Assembly: GCA_026645575.1 (NCBI GenBank)
Contig: JAPKMW010000031.1
Span: forward strand, 1 to 64,000
Reading direction: 5' to 3'
Origin: Caldilineaceae bacterium
GTDB taxonomy: Bacteria; Chloroflexota; Anaerolineae; Caldilineales; Caldilineaceae
DNA length: 64,000 bases
Positions 51,161 through 60,832 of this stretch are shown here, piece by piece. Positions within the stretch are counted from its first letter, which is position 1; each line of letters opens with the position of its first letter. The position numbers and the translations under genes were made by a program. Below the pieces are notes generated by a model that was not told the origin of the DNA, searched no databases, and saw nothing but the letters and a program-made list of their open reading frames with translations.

Positions 51161-54100
51161 ATGGAAAAAGTTGAAACAAGCGTGCTGCATCTTTCCCTTC
51201 TTGGCGCGCCAAAGTTACTTCGTGACGGCAAGGTCGTTGGTGGTTTTATTACGCGAAAGGCCGAAGCGCTCTTCTATTATCTTGCCGTAACCGAACGCCC
51301 ACACACGCGCGCCGCCTTGGCGGCGTTACTCTGGCCGGAGATGTTGGAGCAGAATGCGCGCAAGAATTTGCGTGATGTCATTGCTAGTTTACGTAAGCTT
51401 GTCGGCGATCATCTCCTCATTTCCCATCAAACCGTGGCGATGGATCGCACACAGTCCTGTTGGGTTGATGTCGCCATCTTGAGTAAAGTCCTAACCGATC
51501 CCAGGGACGCGACGCTAGATGATTTGCGCGAAGCCATTGGTCTCTATCACGGTGAATTTCTGGATGGTTTCTATATCGTTCATGCCGCACCTTTTGATGA
51601 GTGGGCGCGCCAAAAGCGCGAAGAGTATCATACACTGGTTTTGAATGGTTTACACCTGTTGGCTGATCGCTATCTTGTCGCCGGTGAGTATGAACCGGGC
51701 TTAACGGCAACGCGACGGCTTCTGTTGCTCGATCCCTGGAACGAAGAGGCGCATCGAAAGCAGATGATTTTGTTGGCGCTCGCCGGCCAGCGCAGCGCCG
51801 CGCTAGCGCAGTATCAAAGCTGTGTCCAAATTCTGGCCGATGAGTTACGTGTCGAACCGATGACGGAAACGACGACGCTCTATCGCCAGATCCGCAGTGG
51901 TGAACCACTAGAAACGTTTCTGAATTTGCCGGCGCCGCCGGAAGTACGACGACGAGCGGGAGGGCACGCGTCGTTTGCCGCTGAAGGTGGGGCTGCTACC
52001 CCAACCGTGCCGCACAATCTGCCACGCCAATTGACGCCGTTGGTTGGGCGGATCCATGAAAGTTTGGTCATCCATAACAAAATCCTCGATCCCGCCTATC
52101 CGCTGGTCACAATTGTCGGGGAAGGTGGGGTGGGTAAGACGCGGTTGGCCTTACACGTGGCGCACGCCATTGTCGAAGGGGCGCCGCTTGGCGAAACCGA
52201 TGAGAACGCGCCCTGGGGAGGGCGGAGCGCACACCATCTGTTTCATACCGCCGGCAATGGTGGACGGCCGGGGCTTTTTGTCGATGGGGTCTGGTTTGTC
52301 CCGTTAGCCGGCTTGTCAGCCAATGGCAATGTAGGCGAACAGCTCGCTGAGGCGATCGCCCATGTTCTCGATCTCGACTTATCCGGTGGGGCTCCGCTTA
52401 AGTCGCAACTTTTTGCCCGTATTGCGGGTAAACAGATCTTACTCATCTTGGATAATTTTGAACAACTTGGCGCTGGCGTTGGTTTTCTGGTCGAATTATT
52501 GCAGAGTTGCTACCACCTAAAATTGCTGGTGACGTCACGGCATCGACTCAACCTCCAAGCCGAGTTCGTTTATCGTCTCGATGGTTTAATCGCACCTGAC
52601 CCGGTTGAGGAGGGCGATTGGTCCAACCAGTCGTTGCTCCATTTTGATAGTATCCAACTTTTTCTGGAACGCGCCGGGCGCACCTCACCGGGCTTCACCT
52701 TGACCGCCGAAAACCAGCGGCACGTTTTGGCGATTTGCCAATTTGTGGAGGGTTTGCCGCTGGGGATTGAATTAGCCGCCGCGCTTGTTGAGTATCATGA
52801 TGTGGCGGTCATTGCCCAACAGTTGACCAACAATTATGCCTTTTTGGCGGCTAATCTGGCGGATCTTGCGCCACGTCATCGTAGTATGAGTCGCGTGCTT
52901 GACTACTCTTGGCAACTATTGACAACGGAGGAAGCGCAAATTCTTGCCCAATGCGCCGTCTTTCAAGGCGGCTTTAGCCTGGAGGCGGCAACGGCAATTA
53001 CTGGCGCCACGCTGCTCCAGTTGGAATCGCTGGTTCACCAATCGCTCTTGCGCTATGCCGACGATGCGCGCTTTGCACTGCATGAATTGGTGCAACGGTT
53101 TGGGGCGGAACAGCTTGAACAGATGCCGACCCAGAAACGATTGGTTATGAATCGTTTCTATCATTACTATTTGAACCTGCTGCATACGAGCCAAAGTCTA
53201 TTGCCGGAACAGCGGCAAGCGGCTGTTGTGCTACGCCTTGAATTTGACAATATTCGTTCTGCCTGGCTCCTGGCGGTTGCTGCCGGTGATGTAACCGCCC
53301 TAGCCAAGGGGTTGGATGGTCTCATGCTCTGTAGTGAGCTGATGGGGCGTTATAAAGCGAGTGAAACCCTGATCCGGCACGCACGCCAATGGTGCGAGGA
53401 GCAACGAACAGCGGGTGAGGCTGAGCAAGCAGCCATCCACCACTTGTTAGCGCGCCTGCGCTTGGCCCAAGGCTATCTGAGTTTTAAACTAGGCAATCTT
53501 GGCGATGCCGCCGTGAGCTTTGAACGTGCGATCGAGGAAGGCCGCCGTCGTCAAGATGCGCTTTTGTTGGCAGAGGGGCATTGCCGGGTGATGGCGCTCT
53601 GGCTGGCGCGTGGGAATTACCGGGCTGCGCTGGCTGTTGGTGGTGAAGCCCTACAGTGGGCGCAGCAGGGCGAGAGCAGCGCCTTGGAAGGTAACATGCT
53701 CACCTATATGGGGATCGCCTATGGTCAGCTTGGCGCCCAGGAATCGGCGGAAGATCGCTTCGGGCAAGCCCTGCAATTGGCCCAGCGGCGGGGTGCGAAA
53801 GAGGCGGAAGCCACCGTCTTGCTCCACTGGGGGGAACTGTATGAGCAAGCCGGTAATTTTGCCAAAGCCTTGGATTGTTTGCAACAAGCGCTCTTTTTGC
53901 TCCGGCGGCTGGATAAACAGAGCGGGATTGCCATAGTCCTCTATCGGCTGGGGGCGCTACTGTTGAGCGTGAGCATTTTGGACGAAGCACGCAGCTATTT
54001 GGAGCAGGCCCTGGCGCTTCTTCACCGGGTTAGTGATCGCTTTTATGAAGAAGCGGTGCTGGCGAAATTATGTAGCCTCTTTTTTCGGTTGGGGCTGTAT

Positions 54101-54613
54101 GAGAAAGCGGAATCCTACCAGGAACAAGCGTTACGCTTGTCCACCGGCGCCGGTCATCAAGCTATTTTGGCCGAGACGCTGCTCTATGCTGGTCGGCTTT
54201 GGGCGGTGCGTGGGCAGAAGCGGCAGGCGGTGGATGCCTTTCACCGGGCGTTGGCCTTTTGGCAAGAGAGTGGACAACGGGGTTGGCTCTGTGCGGCGCA
54301 AGGAGAATTGGCCTGGCTGGCCTTCGAGCAGGGGGATCAGGCGGGGGCATTGGCGACCATTGAGTTGATCATCGCCGAGCAAGAGCCGACCGCACTCGAT
54401 TTTGCCGCCGAGCCTTTACTCATGCTCTGGCGCTGTTACCAGATTCTTATGGCAAATCAAGATGACCGGGCGCACCGCTTGCTGCTGACCGCCTACCAAC
54501 AGTTGCAACAACAAGCGGCGACAATTAGCGATGACGAACTACGCCAAAGCTATCTCACGCAGGTCGCGCATCATCAAGCCATTCTACAAACTTTTCAGAC
54601 ACAAAAGCGGTAG
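51161..54613 (+). CDS. BTAD/NTPase/TPR transcriptional activator (AfsR/MalT-like)
   Basis: 1150 residues. Residues 1-105 are an OmpR-type winged helix (LLGAPKLLRDGKVVGGFITR, RKNLRDVIASLRKL), 110-255 the bacterial transcriptional activator domain (HGEFLDGFYIVHAAPFDEWA, RLLLLDPWNEEAHRKQMILL). The NTPase follows with Walker A VGEGGVGKTRLAL near 318, Walker B ILLILDNFEQL near 426 and GLPLGIELAAAL (NB-ARC GLPL motif) near 530. From 700 on there are about ten TPRs (AEATVLLHWGELYEQAGNFA). Such STAND-type proteins switch genes on after ligand binding and ATP use. It overlaps the convergent response-regulator gene by 19 bp. Confidence 0.92.
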   Translation: MEKVETSVLHLSLLGAPKLLRDGKVVGGFITRKAEALFYYLAVTERPHTRAALAALLWPEMLEQNARKNLRDVIASLRKLVGDHLLISHQTVAMDRTQSCWVDVAILSKVLTDPRDATLDDLREAIGLYHGEFLDGFYIVHAAPFDEWARQKREEYHTLVLNGLHLLADRYLVAGEYEPGLTATRRLLLLDPWNEEAHRKQMILLALAGQRSAALAQYQSCVQILADELRVEPMTETTTLYRQIRSGEPLETFLNLPAPPEVRRRAGGHASFAAEGGAATPTVPHNLPRQLTPLVGRIHESLVIHNKILDPAYPLVTIVGEGGVGKTRLALHVAHAIVEGAPLGETDENAPWGGRSAHHLFHTAGNGGRPGLFVDGVWFVPLAGLSANGNVGEQLAEAIAHVLDLDLSGGAPLKSQLFARIAGKQILLILDNFEQLGAGVGFLVELLQSCYHLKLLVTSRHRLNLQAEFVYRLDGLIAPDPVEEGDWSNQSLLHFDSIQLFLERAGRTSPGFTLTAENQRHVLAICQFVEGLPLGIELAAALVEYHDVAVIAQQLTNNYAFLAANLADLAPRHRSMSRVLDYSWQLLTTEEAQILAQCAVFQGGFSLEAATAITGATLLQLESLVHQSLLRYADDARFALHELVQRFGAEQLEQMPTQKRLVMNRFYHYYLNLLHTSQSLLPEQRQAAVVLRLEFDNIRSAWLLAVAAGDVTALAKGLDGLMLCSELMGRYKASETLIRHARQWCEEQRTAGEAEQAAIHHLLARLRLAQGYLSFKLGNLGDAAVSFERAIEEGRRRQDALLLAEGHCRVMALWLARGNYRAALAVGGEALQWAQQGESSALEGNMLTYMGIAYGQLGAQESAEDRFGQALQLAQRRGAKEAEATVLLHWGELYEQAGNFAKALDCLQQALFLLRRLDKQSGIAIVLYRLGALLLSVSILDEARSYLEQALALLHRVSDRFYEEAVLAKLCSLFFRLGLYEKAESYQEQALRLSTGAGHQAILAETLLYAGRLWAVRGQKRQAVDAFHRALAFWQESGQRGWLCAAQGELAWLAFEQGDQAGALATIELIIAEQEPTALDFAAEPLLMLWRCYQILMANQDDRAHRLLLTAYQQLQQQAATISDDELRQSYLTQVAHHQAILQTFQTQKR

Positions 54614-55401
54614 CCCAACCCAAAGACTGTCTTTAGATATTTGGGGGAACTTGGGTTGCGTTCGATTTTGTGCCGCAAACGGTGCATCGTCGTCCGTACA
54701 ACGCTGAGGTCGTCTCTTGATCCTTCACCCCAGAGCAACTGCAGTAGATCCTCCGTACGGACAGCCCGGTTAGGGTTGCGCACAAAGTAATGCAAGAGGC
54801 GACTTTCATTTGTTGTCAATTCGATCATGGTGTTGTTGATCCACACCTCTTGGCGGACGGGATCGAGGATCAAGTCGCCTTGTGTAATGTGGGCGCTGCT
54901 TGGTTCGGCAACATGCATACGACGCTTGGTTGCGCCGATCCGGGCAACAATCTCCGCTGGGGCAAAGGGCATGACAATATAGTGATCGGCGCCGGCTTCA
55001 TAGCTTGCCACAAGTTCTTCCAGCCGTTTGTCAGAGCTGAGCATGACGATGGGCACAAGTGAAGCATTGCGAATTTCAACACAAACATCGTAAGCCATGG
55101 CGCCGAGTGCGTTTAAATTAATGAGTACGGCTGCAACATTGTGGTCGCTCAAGATACTTACTGCTGTCGAGGTACTATTGACGGGAATGACTCCAACCTG
55201 ATACTCGACAATCGTTGCCTCCAAACTTGGGTGCAAAAGGTGATCCTGGCCTACAACCAATAGATCGGTAGGAAAATAAAACGCCGGTGTTTCACAGATA
55301 CGTTCAGACATTGGCAAAGCCGGGCGCGTGGCAACAGCAGGGGCAGAAATGTATGGATGCGGGTCATTGCGATACTGCGTCATCATGGCTGATTTTTCCA
55401 T
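54595..55401 (-). CDS. OmpR/PhoB-type regulator with degenerate receiver
   Basis: 268 residues. The C-terminal winged helix is intact (IELTTNESRLLHYFVRNPNR, VVRTTMHRLRHKIERNPSSP, TVFGLGYRFCV). The receiver domain keeps its fold (VAAVLINLNALGAMAYDVCV, PIVMLSSDKRLEELVASYEA), but the phosphoacceptor Asp is replaced within LINLNALG and the conserved Lys is replaced by Met in YIVMPFAP. It should not be phosphorylated normally. About 45 extra residues precede the receiver. Convergent with and overlapping the BTAD gene tail to tail. The 302-bp gap beyond its start holds only the sqdB hairpin. Confidence 0.88.
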   Translation of the reverse strand: MEKSAMMTQYRNDPHPYISAPAVATRPALPMSERICETPAFYFPTDLLVVGQDHLLHPSLEATIVEYQVGVIPVNSTSTAVSILSDHNVAAVLINLNALGAMAYDVCVEIRNASLVPIVMLSSDKRLEELVASYEAGADHYIVMPFAPAEIVARIGATKRRMHVAEPSSAHITQGDLILDPVRQEVWINNTMIELTTNESRLLHYFVRNPNRAVRTEDLLQLLWGEGSRDDLSVVRTTMHRLRHKIERNPSSPKYLKTVFGLGYRFCV

Positions 55402-55614
55402 TATTTTGTCGGTACAGTCAATCTATTGTATCAAGACAATTGTCGGTAATCCATTGTTTCGTGTAAACAGTTTCAGTTATAGCGGTGCATAGCCGATAAA
55501 ACGCCGAAAAACCCAAAGATGAAGCGATGTAAGCACTGTAAGGATGGCGATGTGCCAATGGACATGGGACAGCAGTGTAGTTTTTTGAGCATTGGGGAAG
55601 GGGTGTGAAGCGAT

Positions 55615-55657
55615 AGGCAAGAGCTATCCGCTGCTGCAAAGCGGACAGCTCTTGCCT
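55615..55657. terminator. 18-bp hairpin past sqdB
   Basis: Arms 55615-55632 and 55640-55657 pair at 17 of 18 positions (AGGCAAGAGCT against AGCTCTTGCCT) with a 7-nt loop, 47 nt after the sqdB stop on the minus strand. No T-run follows, so termination is likely but not certain. Confidence 0.5.
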
Positions 55658-55703
55658 AAGCGCTTAACTTCGAGCGCTGCTCCACTAGGCAAAGTGGAAG
55701 CCG

Positions 55704-56966
55704 TTACGCCGCGACTTTTTCTGGTTTGACATGACCGTTGGCCGTTGTACGGGTCAAGACTGGATTATCCGAGCCGACTTTGTCCACAGGGATGTCTTGG
55801 CGCCAGCGGGAGTCGGTGATGATTTTGTCCAAGTTGCACCGCTCTTTGTAGCGCGCCGCCACTTCCACCACCTCGTGCAATAAGCCTTCACTCAATTTGA
55901 TGGGGTTCAACCCCAGCGCCAAAAAGTTATCATTGCGCACAACCAATTCATTTTCCAACGCTTCGGTGCGCGGGTTGACATAGTAGCGAATCTCGGCGCC
56001 GGTGAGACGAGAGACCAAATCGGCCAATTGGTGGACACGGTGGGTTTCGGTCATCTGATTGAAGATCTTCACCCGTTCGCCCGGCTGCGGTGCATTGCTG
56101 ATCGCCAGCGAGATACATTGCACCGTGTTACGAATGTGGATAAAGGCACGCGTCTGGCCGCCGCTGCCATAGATCGTCAATGGATGACCGACCGCTGCTT
56201 CGACCAGGAAGCGATTCAGCACGGTGCCGTAGTCGCCTTCATAATCAAAGCGATTAATCAGCGCCGGGTGCATGAGCGTCTCATCGGTATTCGTGCCCCA
56301 GACCACGCCCTGGTGGAGGTCGGTAATGCGCACGCCATCGTTGCGATTATAGTAGTAGAAGAGGAGCGCATCCAGCGTTTTGGTCATGTGATAGATGCTG
56401 CCGGGGTGGGGCGGGTAGGGGATTTCAATGTCATGATCCTTGCCTTTAATGTCCACCTTCACCGTCAAATAGCCTTCGGGAATGGTCATGCCGGCGGTGC
56501 CATAGCCATAGACGCCCATTGTCCCCAGGTGAACCAAATGGACATCGACGCCGGCATCGACAATGGCGCAGAGGACATTGTGGGTGCCGTTAATATTGTT
56601 ATCGACGGTATAGCGCTTGTGCTTGGGTGACTTCATCGAATAAGGCGCAGCCCGTTGTTCGGCAAAGTGAACCATCGCCTTGGGACGCACGCTGGCGATG
56701 AGGTCGCGCAATTCATGGTAATCTTCCGCCACATTCAAATTCACAAAGTTGATCGTCTTGCCAGTAACAGCCTTCCAGGCTGCCAACCGATTTTCAATCG
56801 TTTCAATCGGCGTCAGTGATTGGCAACCCAATTCAATATCGATCTTGCGCCGTGACAAGTTGTCCACAATGGTAACATCATAGCCTTCGTTGGAGAGGCG
56901 CAAGCTCGTGGGCCAACCACAAAAGCCATCGCCACCCAGTACAATCACTTTTCCCTTTGTCGTCAT
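55704..56966 (-). CDS. sqdB: UDP-sulfoquinovose synthase
   Basis: 420 residues from ATG 56966 (GGAGGAG upstream). An extended SDR/NAD epimerase: GGDGFCGWPTSLRLSNEGYD for NAD binding, VHFAEQRAAPYSMKSP, HLGTMGVYG with the catalytic Thr, and the YHMTK active-site Tyr/Lys. GVVWGTNTDETLMHPALINR and GSGGQTRAFIHI are hallmarks of SQD1/SqdB, which makes UDP-sulfoquinovose from UDP-glucose and sulfite for the sulfolipid SQDG. The divergent neighbour is the matching glycosyltransferase. Confidence 0.95.
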   Translation of the reverse strand: MTTKGKVIVLGGDGFCGWPTSLRLSNEGYDVTIVDNLSRRKIDIELGCQSLTPIETIENRLAAWKAVTGKTINFVNLNVAEDYHELRDLIASVRPKAMVHFAEQRAAPYSMKSPKHKRYTVDNNINGTHNVLCAIVDAGVDVHLVHLGTMGVYGYGTAGMTIPEGYLTVKVDIKGKDHDIEIPYPPHPGSIYHMTKTLDALLFYYYNRNDGVRITDLHQGVVWGTNTDETLMHPALINRFDYEGDYGTVLNRFLVEAAVGHPLTIYGSGGQTRAFIHIRNTVQCISLAISNAPQPGERVKIFNQMTETHRVHQLADLVSRLTGAEIRYYVNPRTEALENELVVRNDNFLALGLNPIKLSEGLLHEVVEVAARYKERCNLDKIITDSRWRQDIPVDKVGSDNPVLTRTTANGHVKPEKVAA

Positions 56967-57246
56967 CGTTTTCTTCTCCTCCTGTGGGATCGGTGCGTCC
57001 CGGCTGGCGCAATGGGGTCTTGCTTTCCAGACTACCGGGGCGCCCATCCGTTTTTCTGTGCAGTTTCCGATCACCCGGTACAGATCGACCAGGCGCCAGT
57101 TGCGGCTTCTCAAGGATAAACGAGGGGGCAATATTTAACAAAATGATAACACACCTCTGGTCAGCAAAATTGCATGGAAATGAGAAGGTAGCGTAACATA
57201 AAGTGAGTAGGTAAAAATGGCAAGTTGAAATCAAAGGTGCTATGGT

Positions 57247-58416
57247 ATGTCAAACGAGAAACCGCTCAAAATTGCGCTCTTCACAGAAACGTTTCTACCC
57301 AAGATCGATGGCATTGTCAGCATTTTATGTCTGATGTTGCAGCGGCTCCAAGAACAGGGGCATCAGGTCATCCTTTTTGGTCCTAAGGGGGCGCCGCCTG
57401 ACTATGCCGGCGCTGAAATCATTGGTGTGGAGGGATTACCCTTGCCCTTCTACCCGGAATTACGGATCAACATTCCGCGTCAATTTGTTTGGGAGCGCTT
57501 GCAAGCCTTTCAACCTGACCTAATCCACATGGTCAATCCGGTTGTGCTGGGGCCTTTTGGTCTCTCTTATGCCAAGAAGCTAGCCGTGCCAACTGTGGCC
57601 TCGTTTCACACCGATCTCCCTCGCTATGCCCGCCACTATGGCGTCGGCTTTGCGGCGCCGGTGGTCTGGAGTTACCTGCGCACGATTCACAACCAGGCTG
57701 ATGTCAACCTTTGCCCTTCCAGCGCCGTGCGCGACGAGTTGCGCCGCCAGGGTTTCCGTCGGGTGCGCTGGTGGAAACGCGGCATCGACACCGAACTCTT
57801 CCAACCCGGCCCGCGTGACGAAGCCGTGCGCAACCGCCTCACCGATGGTCATCCCGATGAGTTTCTGGTCATCAATGTAGGGCGCCAATCACCAGAGAAG
57901 GGACTGAAGGAGATTCGCGACCATGTCTTTGCCGAGCCGGGCGTGCGCCTGGCTTTTGTCGGCGGCGGGCCAAGCCATGAACAGTTGCGCGACCATTATC
58001 GCGGCACGCCCACCGTCTTCCCTGGCTTCTTACGTGGCGCTGACTTGGTTGCCGCCTATCGCGCCGCCGACGCCTTTATCTTTCCCTCCACCACCGAAAC
58101 CTTTGGCTTGGTAGCGCTAGAAGCGATGGCCTGTCGGCTGCCGGTGATTGCGGCTAAAGCCGGCGGCGTGGTCGATACGGTGGTGGATGGCGAAAATGGC
58201 TTTTTCTATGAGCCAACCCGCCTGGAACAGATCACCGGACTGATTGGCTGGCTGCGCGCTAATCCCCAACTGCGTGAACAGATGGCCGACAATGGCGTCA
58301 AACATGCCCAGGGGCGTTCGTGGCGGGCGACCATGGATCAATTGATTGATTATTACCGGATTGCCGGGCGGGTCTTTCGCCGTGGCCGGCAACCGTTGGC
58401 AACGATGGTGAGCTAA
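57247..58416 (+). CDS. sqdX: sulfolipid glycosyltransferase (SqdX-like, GT4)
   Basis: 389 residues. GT4 features: TETFLPKIDGIVSILCLMLQ, HMVNPVVLGPFGLSYAKKL, SFHTDLPRYARHYG, the donor site FLRGADLVAAYRAADAFIFP and STTETFGLVALEAMACRLPV with the E-x7-E pair. The sequence around NPVVLGPFG and the divergent placement next to sqdB indicate transfer of sulfoquinovose from UDP-sulfoquinovose to diacylglycerol. AAAGGTG lies upstream of ATG 57247; the 280-bp gap between sqdB and sqdX presumably contains both promoters. The stop overlaps the next gene's ATG (TAATG). Confidence 0.85.
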   Translation: MSNEKPLKIALFTETFLPKIDGIVSILCLMLQRLQEQGHQVILFGPKGAPPDYAGAEIIGVEGLPLPFYPELRINIPRQFVWERLQAFQPDLIHMVNPVVLGPFGLSYAKKLAVPTVASFHTDLPRYARHYGVGFAAPVVWSYLRTIHNQADVNLCPSSAVRDELRRQGFRRVRWWKRGIDTELFQPGPRDEAVRNRLTDGHPDEFLVINVGRQSPEKGLKEIRDHVFAEPGVRLAFVGGGPSHEQLRDHYRGTPTVFPGFLRGADLVAAYRAADAFIFPSTTETFGLVALEAMACRLPVIAAKAGGVVDTVVDGENGFFYEPTRLEQITGLIGWLRANPQLREQMADNGVKHAQGRSWRATMDQLIDYYRIAGRVFRRGRQPLATMVS

Positions 58417-59522
58417 TGCCGCGTTTTTCCTTTTTTCATACTGACAAACCTCTCCCGTACTCAGAATGGGATCCCGCTCTCCATCCTACCAGGACAAGCC
58501 TTGGGGAAGGAACCGTGGTGCGCACGACAGTTCCTTCCCCTGTTTGGGGGAGGGTCAGAGGAGGTGGATTTGCTGTTACCTTTTTCCAATGCTCGTTGGC
58601 CCTACTCCTTCTGTTGGGCGCTTGTACGCCGGTTGCCGAACCAACGCCGACGCCTAGGGCAACCGCAACGATAGCGCCCACACCCACCGCACCCATTGCT
58701 GAACCCACACCCACGCCAGTGGCTGCTGCTGGTCAGTTGGTTGATGTCGATGGCCGTTCCCTCTTTCTCGCCTGCAGTGGTAACAAAAAGCCGACGGTTT
58801 TGCTGGAAGCCGGTTTGGGGGCCGACCATACCAGTTGGGAACGGGTGCAGCTGGCGGTGGCCGAACTGGCGCGCGTCTGTAGCTATGACCGCGCCGGCCT
58901 CGGCGCCAGCGCACCGGCAGCCGTCCCGCGCACGAGCGCCGAGGTTGTCCAAGACTTACACCAACTATTGGCCACCGCCGGTGAAAGTGGCCCCTATCTG
59001 CTGGTCGGTCACTCTTTTGGCGGCCTCTTTGTGCGGCACTTTGCCCATGAATATCCAAATGAGGTGTTAGGAGTCATTCTGGTCGATGCGGTGCATGAGG
59101 CGTGGTGGGAACGCGCCGCGACGTTGTTGCCACCGGCGACGGCTGACGAGAATGAACAATTGCGGATTTTTCGCCAGTATGTAACAAGCGATTACGCCGA
59201 TCCAACGTTGAATCCGGAAGGCATTGACATTCCAGCGACGGCGCAAGCGTTACAAGCGGTAACGACACTGGGCGATCGACCATTGTTCGTGCTGGTAGCC
59301 GGTGTGCCGATGTTGGGCGAAGGTGTTTTGTCACCGGAACTGACTGGCCAACTCAACCAATTGCTGCAAGAAACCCTGCCGGAGACGTTGACCAAGCTTT
59401 CCCCCCAGAGTTTACGGATCACCGTTGATAATAGCGGCCATAATATCCCCAAAGAACAGCCAAACGTCGTCGTGGCGGCGATCCGCACAGTGATTGATGT
59501 AGTCTGTAAAAATGGTTGTTAA
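58416..59522 (+). CDS. lipoprotein alpha/beta hydrolase
   Basis: 368 residues if started at the ATG overlapping the sqdX stop. A lipoprotein signal (FFQCSLALLLLLGAC) lies only at residues 55-69, after a repeat-derived stretch, so the N-terminus is doubtful. A Pro/Thr-rich linker (EPTPTPRATATIAPTPT) leads to the hydrolase: oxyanion VLLEAGLGADHTSWERVQ, nucleophile Ser in YLLVGHSFGGLFVRHFA, acid Asp in ILVDAVHEAW or later, and His in DNSGHNIPKEQPN. It may hydrolyse an ester at the cell surface. Likely co-transcribed with sqdX; a link to lipid metabolism is only contextual. Confidence 0.82.
   Translation: MPRFSFFHTDKPLPYSEWDPALHPTRTSLGEGTVVRTTVPSPVWGRVRGGGFAVTFFQCSLALLLLLGACTPVAEPTPTPRATATIAPTPTAPIAEPTPTPVAAAGQLVDVDGRSLFLACSGNKKPTVLLEAGLGADHTSWERVQLAVAELARVCSYDRAGLGASAPAAVPRTSAEVVQDLHQLLATAGESGPYLLVGHSFGGLFVRHFAHEYPNEVLGVILVDAVHEAWWERAATLLPPATADENEQLRIFRQYVTSDYADPTLNPEGIDIPATAQALQAVTTLGDRPLFVLVAGVPMLGEGVLSPELTGQLNQLLQETLPETLTKLSPQSLRITVDNSGHNIPKEQPNVVVAAIRTVIDVVCKNGC
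58485..58575 (+). repeat. repeat-like hairpin within the 5' end of the hydrolase gene
   Basis: GGGGAAGGAAC (58503-58513) pairs with GTTCCTTCCCC (58530-58540) around a GTGCGCAC palindrome, followed by TTTGGGGGAGGGTCAGAGGAGG. The encoded TSLGEGTVVRTTVPSPVWGR looks like translated intergenic repeat rather than protein. Confidence 0.6.
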
Positions 59523-59608
59523 ACCACTTTGTCACAAATTGATCGGGTCGCTCGTCTCATGTATGACACGCACGATACCATTTGGCTTTTATTAAGGAGC
59601 GACTGATC

Positions 59609-60832
59609 ATGAATGAGACGAAACAGACCAAAGTTGTTGTGTTGGGTGGTGGCTATGCCGGAACATTGGCCGCTCTTAGCCTTGCCGGACAGACCAAGCG
59701 GCAAGCGGTCGAGGTGATCTTGGTCAACGGCAGCGATCATTTTGTCGAACGCATCCGCCACCACCAATTGGCCGCCGGTCAACACCCAAACTCCCGCCCA
59801 TTTATCAAGCTGCTGGCCGGCAGCCATGTACGCTTTGTCCAGGGTTGGTGTACGGCCCTTATACCAGCCGCCAACCAGATCACCGTCCAGACGCCAAGCG
59901 GCCATGTTACCCTCGACTATGACTATTTGATCTATGCGCTGGGTAGCACAAGCGCGACCAGTCGCGTTCCTGGCGTTGCTGACTATGCCCACACGCTGGC
60001 CGATGAAGCCGCCGTGCTGCGTTTACGGCAGCAAGCCAAACAATTGGCGGCAAAGCAAAGACACTTCCTGGTCATTGGCGGCGGCCTCACCGGCATTGAA
60101 GCGGCCACCGAGTTGGCCGAAAGCTATCCCGGTTTACAGGTGACACTGGCAACCAGAGGCAAATTGGGTGCTGCGCTTTCTCCCGCTGGCGCCGCCCATG
60201 TGCAACGGGTCTTTGCCCGGTTGGGGATTACCGTCGTCGAAGAGACGACCGTAGAACGGCTGACCGTAAACGCCGCCGAATGCACCGGTGGGCGGCGCTT
60301 GCCCTTTGACGGCGCGCTCTGGGCCAGTTCGTTTGTTGTGCCAAAACTGGCAGCGGCCTCTGGTCTACCCGTTGATACCAGTGGCCGGATCCTGGTGGAT
60401 GAGTCATTGCGGGTGGTGAATCACCCTGAGATCTATGCCGCCGGTGATGCCGCCGCCACGCCATTGCGCATGGCCTGTGCGACGGCGATGCCGATGGGCG
60501 CCTACGTTGCCAATCACTTGACGGCCCAATTGAAGAAGCAACCGCTGCCGGCGCCTTTCCGTTTTTCCTACCTGCTCCAGTGTATCAGCTTGGGGCGGCA
60601 TGACGGGCTTGTTCAGTTCGTCAAAGCCAATGACAGCCCCAAAGCACGGGTGATCACCGGTTGGGTGGCGGCGCGCGTTAAAGAGTTGATCTGCCGCTAC
60701 ACGGTTTGGAGCTTATACCAGCAGCGACGCTGGCCGGGTAGCTACACCTGGCCGCAAGGACGACAAATTGTCGGCGGGCAATCCGATCAATCACAACAGG
60801 TGCGCTATGGACAACCGGCTACAAACCTTTGA
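59609..60832 (+). CDS. NDH-2-like FAD-dependent NAD(P)H oxidoreductase
   Basis: 407 residues from ATG 59609 (AAGGAG upstream). FAD motif VVVLGGGYAGTLAALSLAGQ, second dinucleotide motif FLVIGGGLTGIEAATELAES and the FAD-closing ILVDESLRVVNHPEIYAAGD are typical of type II NADH dehydrogenases. The C-terminal region (VKELICRYTVWSLYQQRRWP) may lie on the membrane. It passes electrons from NAD(P)H to a quinone or another acceptor. Its end overlaps the ECF sigma gene by 26 bp. Confidence 0.88.
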   Translation: MNETKQTKVVVLGGGYAGTLAALSLAGQTKRQAVEVILVNGSDHFVERIRHHQLAAGQHPNSRPFIKLLAGSHVRFVQGWCTALIPAANQITVQTPSGHVTLDYDYLIYALGSTSATSRVPGVADYAHTLADEAAVLRLRQQAKQLAAKQRHFLVIGGGLTGIEAATELAESYPGLQVTLATRGKLGAALSPAGAAHVQRVFARLGITVVEETTVERLTVNAAECTGGRRLPFDGALWASSFVVPKLAAASGLPVDTSGRILVDESLRVVNHPEIYAAGDAAATPLRMACATAMPMGAYVANHLTAQLKKQPLPAPFRFSYLLQCISLGRHDGLVQFVKANDSPKARVITGWVAARVKELICRYTVWSLYQQRRWPGSYTWPQGRQIVGGQSDQSQQVRYGQPATNL

